From Litorimonas sp964352855 (GTDB lineage: Bacteria; Pseudomonadota; Alphaproteobacteria; Caulobacterales; Maricaulaceae), in assembly GCA_964352855.1 (NCBI GenBank), contig CAYGTR010000004.1:37747-101746 (forward strand): a stretch of 64,000 bases of DNA, given 5' to 3'. The translations under genes were made by a program, and so were the position numbers. Each line of letters begins with the position of its first letter. The stretch's first letter is position 1. Shown here one piece after another: positions 8,660 to 17,887 of the stretch. Under the pieces are notes generated by a model. The model saw only the letters and a list, made by a program, of their open reading frames with translations. It had not been told where the DNA came from and ran no database searches.

Positions 8660-10330
8660 ATGTCATCATTGAAGCTATTAGCGACTGCCGCCCTGACTGC
8701 AATGTTTTTTACCGCCTGTGCGTCAGAAACACCCCCTGCAGCTGTCGGCGACACCTCAATATCAGCGGCTGATTTGGGTCTTAGGATCGAAACATTGTCA
8801 TCAGACAAGTTTGAAGGCCGCGCCCCCGGCACACCCGGTGGAAAGATGGCCTCACAATATATCGCAGATGAAATGAGGCAAGCGGGCCTAAAACCTGCAG
8901 GGAATAACGGCACATTCTTCCAGAATGTCGAACTCACAGAAGCCATGGTTCTAACTGACAGCTCAAATATGACAATCGGCTTAAAAGGTGGCGATACGAC
9001 GCTTCTTTCGGCTGATCTTAAAAACAATGCGGTTTATTGGACAAAACGATTGGATGAAACAGTGACTGTCGAAGATTCAGAGCTTGTCTTTGTCGGTTAC
9101 GGCGTCACCGCCCCCGAATATGACTGGAATGACTATGACGGCATAGACGTCACAGGTAAAACAGTTGTCATGCTGGTAAACGATCCGGGATTCGCGACAA
9201 AAGACCCAGAGTTATTCAAAGGCAACGCCATGACCTATTATGGGCGTTGGACCTATAAATTTGAAGAAGCGGCACGTCAGGGCGCAGCCGCGGCCCTCAT
9301 CGTGCACGAAACGGCCCCTGCCAGTTATGGTTGGGATGTTGTTTCAGGATCATGGACCGGCGCGCAATATGATTTGGTCAGACCTGACCGTGGTGCCTCT
9401 CGCGCCGCACTTGAAGGTTGGCTTCATCTCGATGATGCAAAGCGGCTTTTTGCCAGTGCAGGTCTAAATTATGAAACCTTAAAAGCACAAGCCAGCTCGA
9501 ATACATTTAAACCTGTGCCAATAGCTAATTTAACGTTAAATGCAACAATAAATCAAAGTGTTAGCACGACAACCTCTCGTAATATTGCCGGCAAAATTGA
9601 AGGCGCCGTGACCCCAGATGAATATGTGCTTTATATGGCGCATTGGGATCATCTCGGAAAGAATGACGACCTCGAAGGCGATGATAAGATTTACAATGGT
9701 GCGGTTGATAATGCGACAGGTACCGCTGCGATTATAGAGATAGGCGAAGCCATGGCGCAAGGCCCCGCCCCGGAGCGCTCGGTGATATTTGTGGCTGTCA
9801 CAGCTGAAGAATCAGGCCTCCTTGGCTCAGCCTATTACGGTGAAACTCCACTTGTGCCTCTGAATAAAACTGTGGCTGGCATCAATATTGATGCCATGCT
9901 GCCTGTTGGGCAAACAAAGGACATGAAAGTCATCGGGTTTGGAGCCTCTGAACTCGAAGATCGCTTAAAGGACGTATTGGATAAGCGTGGTATGTATATC
10001 GTGCCTGACGACAAACCAGAGGCCGGCTATTATTATCGCTCAGATCACATCAGCTTGGCCAAAAAAGGTGTACCGATGCTTTATGCGGATCCCGGTAATG
10101 ACCATGTTACAAACGGACTGACTTATGGTGAAGATTTTGCCAAAGAATATACGGATGAACGCTATCACAAGCCAGGCGATGAATATAACAATAGTTGGGA
10201 CTTGAGCGGCATTCAACAATCGACTGAAATCCTTTATGAATTAGGCCTTAATCTCGCTAATTCAGAGGACTGGCCGAATTGGTACGAAGGCACAGAATTC
10301 CGCGCCCTAAGAGATGATATGCTTAAGTAA
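8660..10330 (+). CDS. Secreted M28 family metallopeptidase, lipoprotein
   Basis: A 556-residue M28 aminopeptidase-type enzyme. I choose the ATG at 8660, preceded by GGAG at 6 bp, over an ATG at 8639. The short signal ends in FFTAC, a probable lipobox. A PA domain (roughly 125-305) is inserted before the second half of the catalytic domain. Metal residues: AHWDHLG (His328, Asp330), NGAVDNATG, TAEESGLLGS (Glu384/Glu385), an Asp in INIDAM and RSDHISLAKKGVP. It heads a plus-strand run with the GT10 gene. Together with three other M28 genes in the window it suggests exported peptide processing. Confidence 0.93.
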   Translation: MSSLKLLATAALTAMFFTACASETPPAAVGDTSISAADLGLRIETLSSDKFEGRAPGTPGGKMASQYIADEMRQAGLKPAGNNGTFFQNVELTEAMVLTDSSNMTIGLKGGDTTLLSADLKNNAVYWTKRLDETVTVEDSELVFVGYGVTAPEYDWNDYDGIDVTGKTVVMLVNDPGFATKDPELFKGNAMTYYGRWTYKFEEAARQGAAAALIVHETAPASYGWDVVSGSWTGAQYDLVRPDRGASRAALEGWLHLDDAKRLFASAGLNYETLKAQASSNTFKPVPIANLTLNATINQSVSTTTSRNIAGKIEGAVTPDEYVLYMAHWDHLGKNDDLEGDDKIYNGAVDNATGTAAIIEIGEAMAQGPAPERSVIFVAVTAEESGLLGSAYYGETPLVPLNKTVAGINIDAMLPVGQTKDMKVIGFGASELEDRLKDVLDKRGMYIVPDDKPEAGYYYRSDHISLAKKGVPMLYADPGNDHVTNGLTYGEDFAKEYTDERYHKPGDEYNNSWDLSGIQQSTEILYELGLNLANSEDWPNWYEGTEFRALRDDMLK

Positions 10331-10339
10331 TATCCTTTC

Positions 10340-11413
10340 ATGACGATCGTCGTCAAATTTATGGCCAAGACCGTCGCAGATCAAAATCCGCGGCTCTGGA
10401 CATCGCTTTTTCCGAATACACCTGAGGGTGAGTTACGTTGGGGAAGTTGCATCTTCACATTCGATATGGATGCGCAGAACTATGACTGGTTGGTGGTTTA
10501 TGAAGGTTTACCAAAACGTCCCGGCGAGACTAAAGTAAACCGAGTAGAGAAGTTAGCGTGCCCCAGAGAAAAAACGCTCTTTCTAACAACTGAGCCTTCT
10601 TCGGTTCGTATTGAGGGGCCGCATTTTCTAAGGCAATATGGGCATGTTTTAAGTGCAAAACCCAAGGCGGTTATGCGACACCCTAACCAAATTCAAGAAA
10701 CACCGCCTTTAAGGTGGTATTATGGACGCCCCTTAGGCGACACAGAGGGGGAGTATTTGGATTACGACACGTTGATGGCGAGAGAAACTTTACGAAAAAC
10801 AAAAGACTTTTCAACAGTTTGTAGCAATAAGCAGATGTCTCATACTGTACATGCGCAACGCTATAAGTGCGTAATGGAGTTACGAGACCGAATGAAGCCG
10901 GATTTCAATGTGTTTGGACGTGGCATTGATCCGATTGACCGAAAAGACACGGCCATGGATGAGTATCGCTACCACCTAACGATAGAGAACCATCAATCGC
11001 CGGGCCATTGGACAGAAAAGCTCTCTGATGCGTGGTTGGCAGACTGCCTACCCTTTTATTATGGTGACCCTGACTACGCTAAAATCTTCCCGAAGGCTGC
11101 GGCCATAGCGATTGATATTTTCGATATCGACGGCGCAGAAAAGATCATCCGAGCCGCAATTGCCGATAATGAATATGAAAAGCGCCTACCCGCGATCCGC
11201 GAAGCTCGTAAACTGGTTTTAGAGCAATATAATTTAATGGCCAAAATTTCTAGCACCATCGAACGACTTGACCCTATAATAATAACACGAGGTCCATCTG
11301 GAGGCGAAATCTTAGGGCGGCATATTTTCCGTAGAAAACATCCAATATTGGGATTGTCAGACGCATTGTTCAGAGCCAGACTGTCAAAATCAAAACTTAC
11401 GGCGGCACGATAG
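10340..11413 (+). CDS. Glycosyltransferase family 10 (alpha-1,3-fucosyltransferase-like) protein
   Basis: A 357-residue cytosolic glycosyltransferase. The C-terminal half carries the GT10 hallmark region: CSNKQMSH, RYKCVMELRDR, NVFGRGID, DEYRYHLTIENHQSPGHWTEK, then LPFYYGDPDYAKIFP. GT10 enzymes add L-fucose from GDP-fucose to GlcNAc or Glc, in bacteria usually on LPS O-antigen or glycans; related members use other GDP sugars. It starts 9 bp after the M28 stop with no clear ribosome site, so it may be translated by reinitiation. No GDP-fucose biosynthesis gene is in the window. Its position between secreted peptidases is odd. Confidence 0.85.
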   Translation: MTIVVKFMAKTVADQNPRLWTSLFPNTPEGELRWGSCIFTFDMDAQNYDWLVVYEGLPKRPGETKVNRVEKLACPREKTLFLTTEPSSVRIEGPHFLRQYGHVLSAKPKAVMRHPNQIQETPPLRWYYGRPLGDTEGEYLDYDTLMARETLRKTKDFSTVCSNKQMSHTVHAQRYKCVMELRDRMKPDFNVFGRGIDPIDRKDTAMDEYRYHLTIENHQSPGHWTEKLSDAWLADCLPFYYGDPDYAKIFPKAAAIAIDIFDIDGAEKIIRAAIADNEYEKRLPAIREARKLVLEQYNLMAKISSTIERLDPIIITRGPSGGEILGRHIFRRKHPILGLSDALFRARLSKSKLTAAR

Positions 11414-11525
11414 TGTCTTTGATGCTTTAATTTCAAACAGTTTTTCCCCATATACGGGAAGTTAGTAGGACTTTTTATGCGGGCGCGTTTATTAAAGATT
11501 TAAATACTTTAGGTGGACATCCGAT

Positions 11526-14114
11526 ATGACTAAATTCAGCAATGTGCTTCGTTTCAGCGTACTGACGGTAGGCGGCGCGATGGGAGCTTTGGTCCTTGGA
11601 ACAGAAGTTTTAGCTGATGGGCCGGCCCATGGCCCTGCGGATCAAGTTTCTAAATTTCGTCAATTAGGTACAGAATTGCCGACACCAAATGTTTATCGCA
11701 ATGCATCGGGAGCTCCCGGCCCCGCCTATTGGCAACAACAAGCCAATGTTAAAATTGATGCGACCCTCGATGAAGACAGGCGCCGTATCATGGCCGAGTC
11801 GACATTTGATTATATCAATAATTCACCAGATCCTTTAAATTACATCTGGGTGGCTCTTGACCAGAACCGCTTCAAAGACGGCAGCCTTGCTCGTGAAAGC
11901 GCAACAGCCGCCGCGGCAGGCTCTCGTAGAGGTGACGGTTCCGGCACAACAGACCGCATTAGTTTTTCAAGTCTACGTAATAGCCAAGCAAATGAAGATC
12001 GTGAATATGGATTTGAGTTCAAAGCTGTCACTGACGAAAACGGCGATGACCTCAGTTATTTCATCAATGATTCGATGATGCGTATTGACCTGGAAGCGCC
12101 GTTGGCTCCGGGTGAACGGTTTACCTTTAATATTGATTGGGATCACAATATTATTGACGAAGTCGCGATTGGCGGTCGTGGCGGTTATGAGTATTTCGAA
12201 GACGAAGATAATTACATCTTTGGCATGGCCCAATGGTTCCCACGCCTCGCGGCTTACACTGACTACACGGGTTGGCAGAATAAGCAGTTCCTAGGTCGTG
12301 GTGAATTTACGCTCGAATTTGGTGATTATGAAGTCAATCTGACAGTTCCAGCCGATCACATTGTTGCTGCCACAGGTGTATTGCAAAATCCGCGCGATGT
12401 TTTAACGGCGGAACAACGTGAACGCTTATCAAACCTTTCCACCAAAGAAACACGATACATCGTGACACCTGAAGAAGCCGAAGAAAATGAAAAGTCTAAG
12501 GCACGCGGCACGAAGACTTGGAAGTTTAAAGCTGACAATGTCCGTGATTTCGCATGGTCCAGCTCTCGTAAATATATTTGGGATGCGATGTTGTTTGAAC
12601 AGGACGACGAAGCCAACCCAGTCGTTACAGCCATGAGCTTCTTCCCCAAAGAAGCCGACCCGATATGGTCAAAATACTCGACTCAAGCTGTTGTTCACAC
12701 AATGGATGTTTACAATAAATTTGCCTTTAATTACCCCTACCCGGTTGCCCAATCCGTGAACTCTTGGGAGCGCGGCGGTATGGAGTATCCGATGATTACC
12801 TTTAACGGCTACCGCCCGTCAGAGGATGAAAAATCAGGGGAAACAGTTTATTCGCGTCGCATTAAATACGGCCTTATCGGCGTCATTATTCACGAAATCG
12901 GTCATATTTATTTTCCGATGACAGTCAATTCTGATGAGCGTCGTTGGACATGGATGGATGAAGGTCTCAACACATTCCTCGAATATCAAGCCGAGTATGA
13001 GTGGGAAGAAAACTTCCCGATCAGCCGTTGGGGATCAAATAATCCCATGGATGATATTGCGCGCTATATGACAAGCTCGAACCAGGTGCCGATCATGACA
13101 CAATCCGACTCAGTCCTCCAGTTCGGGCCGAATGCCTATTCAAAACCTGCCGCGGCCCTCATGGTGCTAAGAGAGACCGTTATGGGACGCGAAGCCTTCG
13201 ACTTTGCGTTTCGTGAATATGCCACGCGTTGGAAGTTTAAACGCCCGACTCCTGCTGACTTCTTCCGAACAATGGAAGATGCGTCAGCGGTCGATCTTGA
13301 CTGGTTCTGGCGCGGCTGGTTCTTTGATACCGACCATGTCGACATGGCAATTACGGATGTGCGTCAGTATAAAATCTCCTCGCAAGACCCTGAATCTGAA
13401 AAAGATAAAGATCGTGCGGAATATGAGGCCAACACACCGGAAACCATCACTCAAACCCGTAACCGTGAAGAAGGCATTGAAACGCGTCTTGAACGATTCC
13501 CGGAATTGAACGACTTCTACAACGAAAATGACCGTTTCACAGTCACGAACAAGGATCGTAACACCTTCAAATCATTCCTTGATAAATTAGAGCCTTGGGA
13601 AAAAGAGGTTTACGAGCGGGCCTTGGCAGACAATGATTATTATTACTTCGTTGATTTCAAAAATATCGGTGGCTTGATCTCACCTTTGCCGCTGACCCTG
13701 CACTATACCGATGGCGATACGGAAGATTACATGATCCCCGCAGAGATTTGGCGTCGCGACAGCAAAAATGTAACCAAGCTCATTGTCCGCGACCGCAAGA
13801 TCGAATCCATCACGCTAGACTCCAAGCATCAAACAGCAGATGCGGATCATGATAACAATACCTTTCCGCCTCAAATTTCGAAGAGCCGGATTGAGATGTA
13901 TAAATCAGATGCGCGTGCATCATCGATGATGGCCGACATGCTCGTAGAGTTAAAAGGCAATGATGATGAGAAGAAGTCTGACGATGCTGGAAAGTCAGTT
14001 CCTCTAGAGGGCGCTGATATGAATGCAACTGAAACAGAAGAAACATCGCCGGAAAAAGATGAAAAGAAAAAATCATCGTTGCGTAAAACGCTCGAAAAAA
14101 TGATGGGCAAATAG
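11526..14114 (+). CDS. Secreted M1 family metallopeptidase with Lys/Glu-rich C-terminal tail
   Basis: An 862-residue gluzincin. An N-terminal signal of about 30 residues ends near LADGP. The exopeptidase-type motif appears as GGMEYPMI in place of GAMEN, and the zinc site is HEIGH followed by the downstream glutamate in WMDEGLNTF. The C-terminal region contains a DWFWRGWFFDTDHVD block seen in this secreted M1 subgroup. It ends with an unusual, charged, low-complexity tail of about 65 residues. The M1 fold cuts N-terminal residues from peptides. An AGGTGG site precedes the start and the DUF6702-like gene follows after 11 bp, so both are probably co-transcribed. Confidence 0.92.
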   Translation: MTKFSNVLRFSVLTVGGAMGALVLGTEVLADGPAHGPADQVSKFRQLGTELPTPNVYRNASGAPGPAYWQQQANVKIDATLDEDRRRIMAESTFDYINNSPDPLNYIWVALDQNRFKDGSLARESATAAAAGSRRGDGSGTTDRISFSSLRNSQANEDREYGFEFKAVTDENGDDLSYFINDSMMRIDLEAPLAPGERFTFNIDWDHNIIDEVAIGGRGGYEYFEDEDNYIFGMAQWFPRLAAYTDYTGWQNKQFLGRGEFTLEFGDYEVNLTVPADHIVAATGVLQNPRDVLTAEQRERLSNLSTKETRYIVTPEEAEENEKSKARGTKTWKFKADNVRDFAWSSSRKYIWDAMLFEQDDEANPVVTAMSFFPKEADPIWSKYSTQAVVHTMDVYNKFAFNYPYPVAQSVNSWERGGMEYPMITFNGYRPSEDEKSGETVYSRRIKYGLIGVIIHEIGHIYFPMTVNSDERRWTWMDEGLNTFLEYQAEYEWEENFPISRWGSNNPMDDIARYMTSSNQVPIMTQSDSVLQFGPNAYSKPAAALMVLRETVMGREAFDFAFREYATRWKFKRPTPADFFRTMEDASAVDLDWFWRGWFFDTDHVDMAITDVRQYKISSQDPESEKDKDRAEYEANTPETITQTRNREEGIETRLERFPELNDFYNENDRFTVTNKDRNTFKSFLDKLEPWEKEVYERALADNDYYYFVDFKNIGGLISPLPLTLHYTDGDTEDYMIPAEIWRRDSKNVTKLIVRDRKIESITLDSKHQTADADHDNNTFPPQISKSRIEMYKSDARASSMMADMLVELKGNDDEKKSDDAGKSVPLEGADMNATETEETSPEKDEKKKSSLRKTLEKMMGK

Positions 14115-14125
14115 CAAGATAAACT

Positions 14126-14638
14126 ATGCGCTTATATTTTAACAGACGCACAGCCCTCCTAGGTCTGACAAGCCTCACGATTACAAGCGGGACGTCGCCT
14201 GTTTTAGCACATCGTTTGACCACAACGGAAACCCGTGTCGACATAAACAGTCAAACAGGCCGGGTTGAAGTCGTGCATACCTTCCATGTTCATGATAGTG
14301 AGGAAGCCCTCGCCAAGGCAGACATTATCGACAGCCCTGATCTCTCCTCACTGCGAGAGCGGGCTAAGATGGCAATCTATGTCGGCGAAACTTTCAAACT
14401 CCACCAAAACGGCAAAGAGTCTCCTTTGACTCTTCTTGGAGCTGAATTGGACAAGCGCAATGTGCTGACCTTCCAAGAAGGACAATTATCGCTTCCTCTC
14501 GGCTCAATATCGGTTTCAGCGAAAATGATGCGCGGCCTTGTTCATAACCAAATCAACAATGTTGATGTTTATGTTGACGGGAAAGTGACATCCCTTCAAT
14601 TTCGTGGGACGGATGGTCTAAAAAAGGTGCTTGCCTAA
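14126..14638 (+). CDS. DUF6702-like exported protein
   Basis: A 170-residue exported protein. A twin-arginine-like RRTALLGL sequence begins the signal, which ends near VLAHR. The mature part opens with the AHRLTTTET strand and then a beta-rich domain with VEVVHTFHVHDSEEAL, resembling DUF6702 proteins that have N-terminal histidines and an early HxxHD-type segment. The gene follows the M1 peptidase by 11 bp; in many proteobacteria and Bacteroidetes this family sits beside M1-type peptidase genes, so a partner role in the periplasm is inferred. The biochemical function is unknown. Confidence 0.75.
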   Translation: MRLYFNRRTALLGLTSLTITSGTSPVLAHRLTTTETRVDINSQTGRVEVVHTFHVHDSEEALAKADIIDSPDLSSLRERAKMAIYVGETFKLHQNGKESPLTLLGAELDKRNVLTFQEGQLSLPLGSISVSAKMMRGLVHNQINNVDVYVDGKVTSLQFRGTDGLKKVLA

Positions 14639-14665
14639 ACGTCAACTCTCTGCCCATAACCGGGT

Positions 14666-15295
14666 ATGATAATAGTACACCATCTCAATAACTCCCGCTC
14701 ACAACGCATTCTATGGATGCTCGAAGAATTGGGAGTGGATTATGAAATCAAACATTATGAGCGTGATCCGGACACAAGCCGTGCACCCGCTGAACTGAAA
14801 GCCGTTCACCCGCTCGGGAAAAGCCCTGTTATCGAAGACGGAGAGCTGATTGTGGCCGAAACGGGCGCTATCATTGTCTATCTTTTAGACAAGTATGGTG
14901 AAGGCCGTTTCCGCCCCGAAAAAGGCACACAAGACTATGTGGATTATGTCCACTTCCTCCACTTTGCTGAAGGCTCAGCCATGCTGCCGCTTTTATTGGC
15001 ACTTTACACAGGCTTTTTGGGCGAAGCCGCAGCGCCAATCCAGCCCATGATTATGGCAGAGATAAAAGCAATCCTTGATTATTGTGAATATTCCCTTACC
15101 CGCAGCGATTATTTCGCAGGGGATGAACTTACGGGGGCGGATTTCCAAATGATCTTCCCGTTGGAAGCCGCCAAAGCCCGTGGACGTTTACACGGCTACG
15201 AAGCCTGTAACGAGTATGTCGAGAAAATCCACAAACGCCCTGCCTATCTTCGCGCCCTCGAAAAAGGCGGCGAATACGCATATGGACCAAAGTAG
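14666..15295 (+). CDS. Glutathione S-transferase family protein
   Basis: A 209-residue GST. The N-terminal thioredoxin-like domain has HHLNNSRSQRILWMLEELG with a likely catalytic Ser near residue 9-11, the cis-Pro in HPLGKSPVIEDG and the glutathione-binding ET pair in VAETGAIIVYL. An all-helical C-terminal domain with the capping-box-like GADFQMIFPLE follows. Bacterial GSTs of this type conjugate or reduce electrophiles; the substrate is unknown. It is followed after 5 bp by the VOC-family gene, so the two are an operon and may share a detoxification role. Confidence 0.93.
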   Translation: MIIVHHLNNSRSQRILWMLEELGVDYEIKHYERDPDTSRAPAELKAVHPLGKSPVIEDGELIVAETGAIIVYLLDKYGEGRFRPEKGTQDYVDYVHFLHFAEGSAMLPLLLALYTGFLGEAAAPIQPMIMAEIKAILDYCEYSLTRSDYFAGDELTGADFQMIFPLEAAKARGRLHGYEACNEYVEKIHKRPAYLRALEKGGEYAYGPK

Positions 15296-15300
15296 CCTCT

Positions 15301-15723
15301 ATGAAAGCCGACGTCTTCCACCTCGCCTATCCCGTTAAAGACAAAGAGCAAACACGGGTGTTTTACCACAATATTTTAGGCTGCAAACAAGGACGTGAAG
15401 CCGACACTTGGATTGATTTCGATTTCTTTGGGCATCAAGTTTCTTTTCATGTGCGCCCGGAAGCTTTCGCCGCTGCGGACGCCGTCAATCAAGTCGATGG
15501 CAAAGACGTACCTGTGCGCCATTTCGGAGCTGTCTTAAACTGGGATGACTGGCACGCCCTCAAAGACAGGCTCATCGACGCCGAAGCATACTTCGTCATA
15601 GAGCCCTATATCCGTTTCGAAGGCCAAACAGGCGAACAAGCCACAATGTTTTTCTTGGATCCGAGCGGAAATGCCCTCGAATTCAAGAGTTTTAAAGACC
15701 CGTCGCAGATATTTGCAACTTAA
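15301..15723 (+). CDS. VOC family protein (glyoxalase/dioxygenase fold)
   Basis: A 140-residue vicinal-oxygen-chelate protein with the paired beta-alpha-beta-beta-beta modules. The first strand reads FHLAYPVKDKEQT with a metal-type His, RHFGAVLNWDDW opens the second half with another His, and FLDPSGNALEFKSF supplies the terminal Glu. Members bind a divalent metal and act as glyoxalases, extradiol dioxygenases or fosfomycin-type transferases; this one resembles the small single-domain dioxygenase-like class. It follows the GST gene by 5 bp. The chemistry cannot be assigned. Confidence 0.88.
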   Translation: MKADVFHLAYPVKDKEQTRVFYHNILGCKQGREADTWIDFDFFGHQVSFHVRPEAFAAADAVNQVDGKDVPVRHFGAVLNWDDWHALKDRLIDAEAYFVIEPYIRFEGQTGEQATMFFLDPSGNALEFKSFKDPSQIFAT

Positions 15724-15725
15724 AC

Positions 15726-15995
15726 CTATCCCAATAATCCGTTCAACTCTGACTGCGCCTTATCTAACAATCCCTGCAGAGCAAGATATTGATAATCTTC
15801 AAGTTTTTTCCAACGATTCAGATGGATTTTGGCAAAGTTGGCTTGCCATTTTAAATCATTTATGCGGCGTTCAATCAAAGCCTGCTTGGTGAAAGTCAGA
15901 TGCGACCAACCAGAGGCCTCATTATCATTAGCAATTTTATCAGAATTAACACGCCTCGGCCTTATTGGTTTCGGCTCTAAACTCATTTTCAACAT
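15726..15995 (-). CDS. Hypothetical protein with ANDN motif
   Basis: An 89-residue protein from the ATG at 15995, chosen because GGAG lies 6 bp before it; ORF extensions to 16007 or 16022 are open but lack a site. It has a basic, Arg/Pro-containing N-terminus with an IANDNEA motif common near the start of small alphaproteobacterial proteins. The rest is helical and Trp/Lys-rich (about 35-80). No membrane segment or signal peptide is seen. It converges on the VOC gene with 2 bp between the stops. Function not recognised; the good ribosome site makes it a real gene. Confidence 0.6.
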   Translation of the reverse strand: MLKMSLEPKPIRPRRVNSDKIANDNEASGWSHLTFTKQALIERRINDLKWQANFAKIHLNRWKKLEDYQYLALQGLLDKAQSELNGLLG

Positions 15996-16064
15996 TACGC
16001 GCTCCATTTTAGAACAGAACACGCAAGACTCGCGCCAAAAGCACCTAATGATGTAAAATAATCT

Positions 16065-16727
16065 TTAGACGCGACCAAATTCTATCACAGGCGTCGTGAT
16101 ACGTGCGAAATCCGTGATCCGCTTGACCATATCTGTTTCATACCAATCTGACTCTTTCAGGTCAGACCGGATAATAAAGCTTTTGAGTTTTAGATAGGTA
16201 GCATAATCATGATCCGCATACTGGCTATAACCGCGCGGCATGGAACTTAAGGTGTTTTCTGTATTTAAGGCCAAGTTATGTTTTTCAAGATGAGATAGTA
16301 AATATTTGAATTCATCTGATTTTTCTAATATTTTGTCACGAAGAGGCGCCAATTCTTTCGCTCCCAGGCCATAATAACCTACCGCTAAAAATCCGCCGCC
16401 GATTGTCAATTGCGCATAGACAACCCCGTCCTTTTCCGACTTTGTGCCGGACGGCGTCAAAAGACCACTGACATGTGTATTATAAGGCCGCTTATCCTTA
16501 GAAAAGCGGATGTCCCGATGTAATCGAAACATTGTTTTCTTGCTGCCGGATAATCTCAGGTCATGATCTGAGAGTTCTCGTGTCACGCAGTCGAGCATAA
16601 AGGCGAAAGGCGCCTGTAAATGCTCTTTCACCGCCTCACGATTTGCCTCCATCCACGTTTTTGAATTATCCGCATGAAGCGATTTCAACAAGGTGAAGGA
16701 GGTAGATGAAAAACCAATATCAGACAT
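16065..16727 (-). CDS. DUF2461 / TIGR02453 family protein
   Basis: A 220-residue protein matching the DUF2461 family: FSSTSFTLLKSLHADNSKTWMEANR at the N-terminus (read in shorter pieces as LKSLHADNSKTW and MEANREAVKEHL), then KKTMFRLHRDIRFSKDKRPYNTH, and a Gly-rich GGGFLAVGYYG stretch. Family function is unknown. GAGG lies 7 bp before the ATG, and the upstream MDR gene stops 9 bp away, so it is the last gene of a pirin-MDR-DUF2461 minus-strand operon. About 70 bp of intergenic DNA follows it. Confidence 0.92.
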   Translation of the reverse strand: MSDIGFSSTSFTLLKSLHADNSKTWMEANREAVKEHLQAPFAFMLDCVTRELSDHDLRLSGSKKTMFRLHRDIRFSKDKRPYNTHVSGLLTPSGTKSEKDGVVYAQLTIGGGFLAVGYYGLGAKELAPLRDKILEKSDEFKYLLSHLEKHNLALNTENTLSSMPRGYSQYADHDYATYLKLKSFIIRSDLKESDWYETDMVKRITDFARITTPVIEFGRV

Positions 16728-16736
16728 GGATAACCT

Positions 16737-17855
16737 CTACATACCCTTCTGAGGCAGCATTAAGTATTTTTCGCCCGTTTTCTTGGCATTATAGGCTTTC
16801 ACAATATTAGCTTGAAGCGCCTCAGTTAACGACACTTCATGGCTGTAATGGCTCGCGAAAGTCGTTGTCAGCTCATCGGCGACGCGCTTACGCAGGCGTA
16901 TCGCAGTCTCCATACCTGCTTTGGCCAAGAAGTTGGGCAATAACCAACCGCCAACATCCCAAGCCATCCCATATCCGCGTGTCAGCGTTGTCTGGCTCAT
17001 ATCGAGGCTGCCATAAAGATAAACCTGTTTGTGATGGATAGAGCCATAAATACTATATGCCCCAGGTGTGCGAGCCGCAGCGGTTTCCATGGCTGTCAAA
17101 ATATCTGATGCAAGGGTGCCCCCGCCAGTTGCATCAAAGGCCAGTGTCGCGCCCGTTTCGTGGATCGCGTTTGTGAGATCCTTCATAAAGCTGTCATCGC
17201 GGCTGTTAACGACATATTTCGCGCCCATATTTTTTAACAATTCAGCTTGTTCTTTTTTACGGACGATATTGACGAGCTTCACATCATCTGCCTGACAGAT
17301 ACGGTTGAGCATTTGGCCCAGGTTAGATGCAGCCGCCGTATGCACAAGTGCCGTATGTCCCTCTGACTTCATGGTCTCAATCATACAAAGCGCCGTAAGT
17401 GGATTGACGAAACTCGACGCGCCTTCTTTGGCCGTATTACCCGCGTGCAGGGGCAGTGCCATTATGGCTTTGATGCAACGATATTGGCTGTACATGCCGC
17501 CGCCCATAACGGCGACGGTCTTACCTAAAAGAGATTGCGCATAAGCATCATCACCAGCAGCAATCACTTCGCCTGCGCCTTCATTCCCGACTGGCAGCGC
17601 TTGACCAACACGGGCTTTCATGCGGCCCATGTGTTGCGGGGCGACAGGCGCGATAAGCTTTCCGTCTTCATTTGTGGCGGCATTCACATCAGCCGCCCCA
17701 AACATAACCCCGTGGTCAGACGGATTGATCGGTGTCGCGTCAACGCGCACAAGAATTTCATCAGACTTAGGTGTTGGCATCTCGCTGTCGACCAACTCCA
17801 TAATCAGTTTACCATCTTCCGAAATCGTCGATACCATTTGTTTAAATGTGCGCAT
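16737..17855 (-). CDS. MDR-superfamily zinc-less NAD(P)H quinone/alcohol oxidoreductase
   Basis: A 372-residue medium-chain reductase. The N-terminal GroES-like half includes NPSDHGVMFG and VGNEGAGEVIAAG. The Rossmann half has LVHTAAASNLGQML in place of the usual AxGGVG and the DATGGGTLA segment. The Cys/His residues of the catalytic and structural zinc sites of alcohol dehydrogenases are not seen at the expected places, so a quinone- or enoyl-reductase-type activity is likelier. It lies between pirin (32 bp upstream) and DUF2461 (9 bp downstream) in one operon. Confidence 0.9.
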   Translation of the reverse strand: MRTFKQMVSTISEDGKLIMELVDSEMPTPKSDEILVRVDATPINPSDHGVMFGAADVNAATNEDGKLIAPVAPQHMGRMKARVGQALPVGNEGAGEVIAAGDDAYAQSLLGKTVAVMGGGMYSQYRCIKAIMALPLHAGNTAKEGASSFVNPLTALCMIETMKSEGHTALVHTAAASNLGQMLNRICQADDVKLVNIVRKKEQAELLKNMGAKYVVNSRDDSFMKDLTNAIHETGATLAFDATGGGTLASDILTAMETAAARTPGAYSIYGSIHHKQVYLYGSLDMSQTTLTRGYGMAWDVGGWLLPNFLAKAGMETAIRLRKRVADELTTTFASHYSHEVSLTEALQANIVKAYNAKKTGEKYLMLPQKGM

Positions 17856-17887
17856 GTCTCTGTCTTTCTTATTGTTTTCAGTTTTTG

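Noticed and set aside
13810..14244. A 144-codon minus-strand frame across the M1/DUF6702 junction.
   Set aside because: It is antisense to two intact genes that are clearly coding; its sequence is low in motifs.
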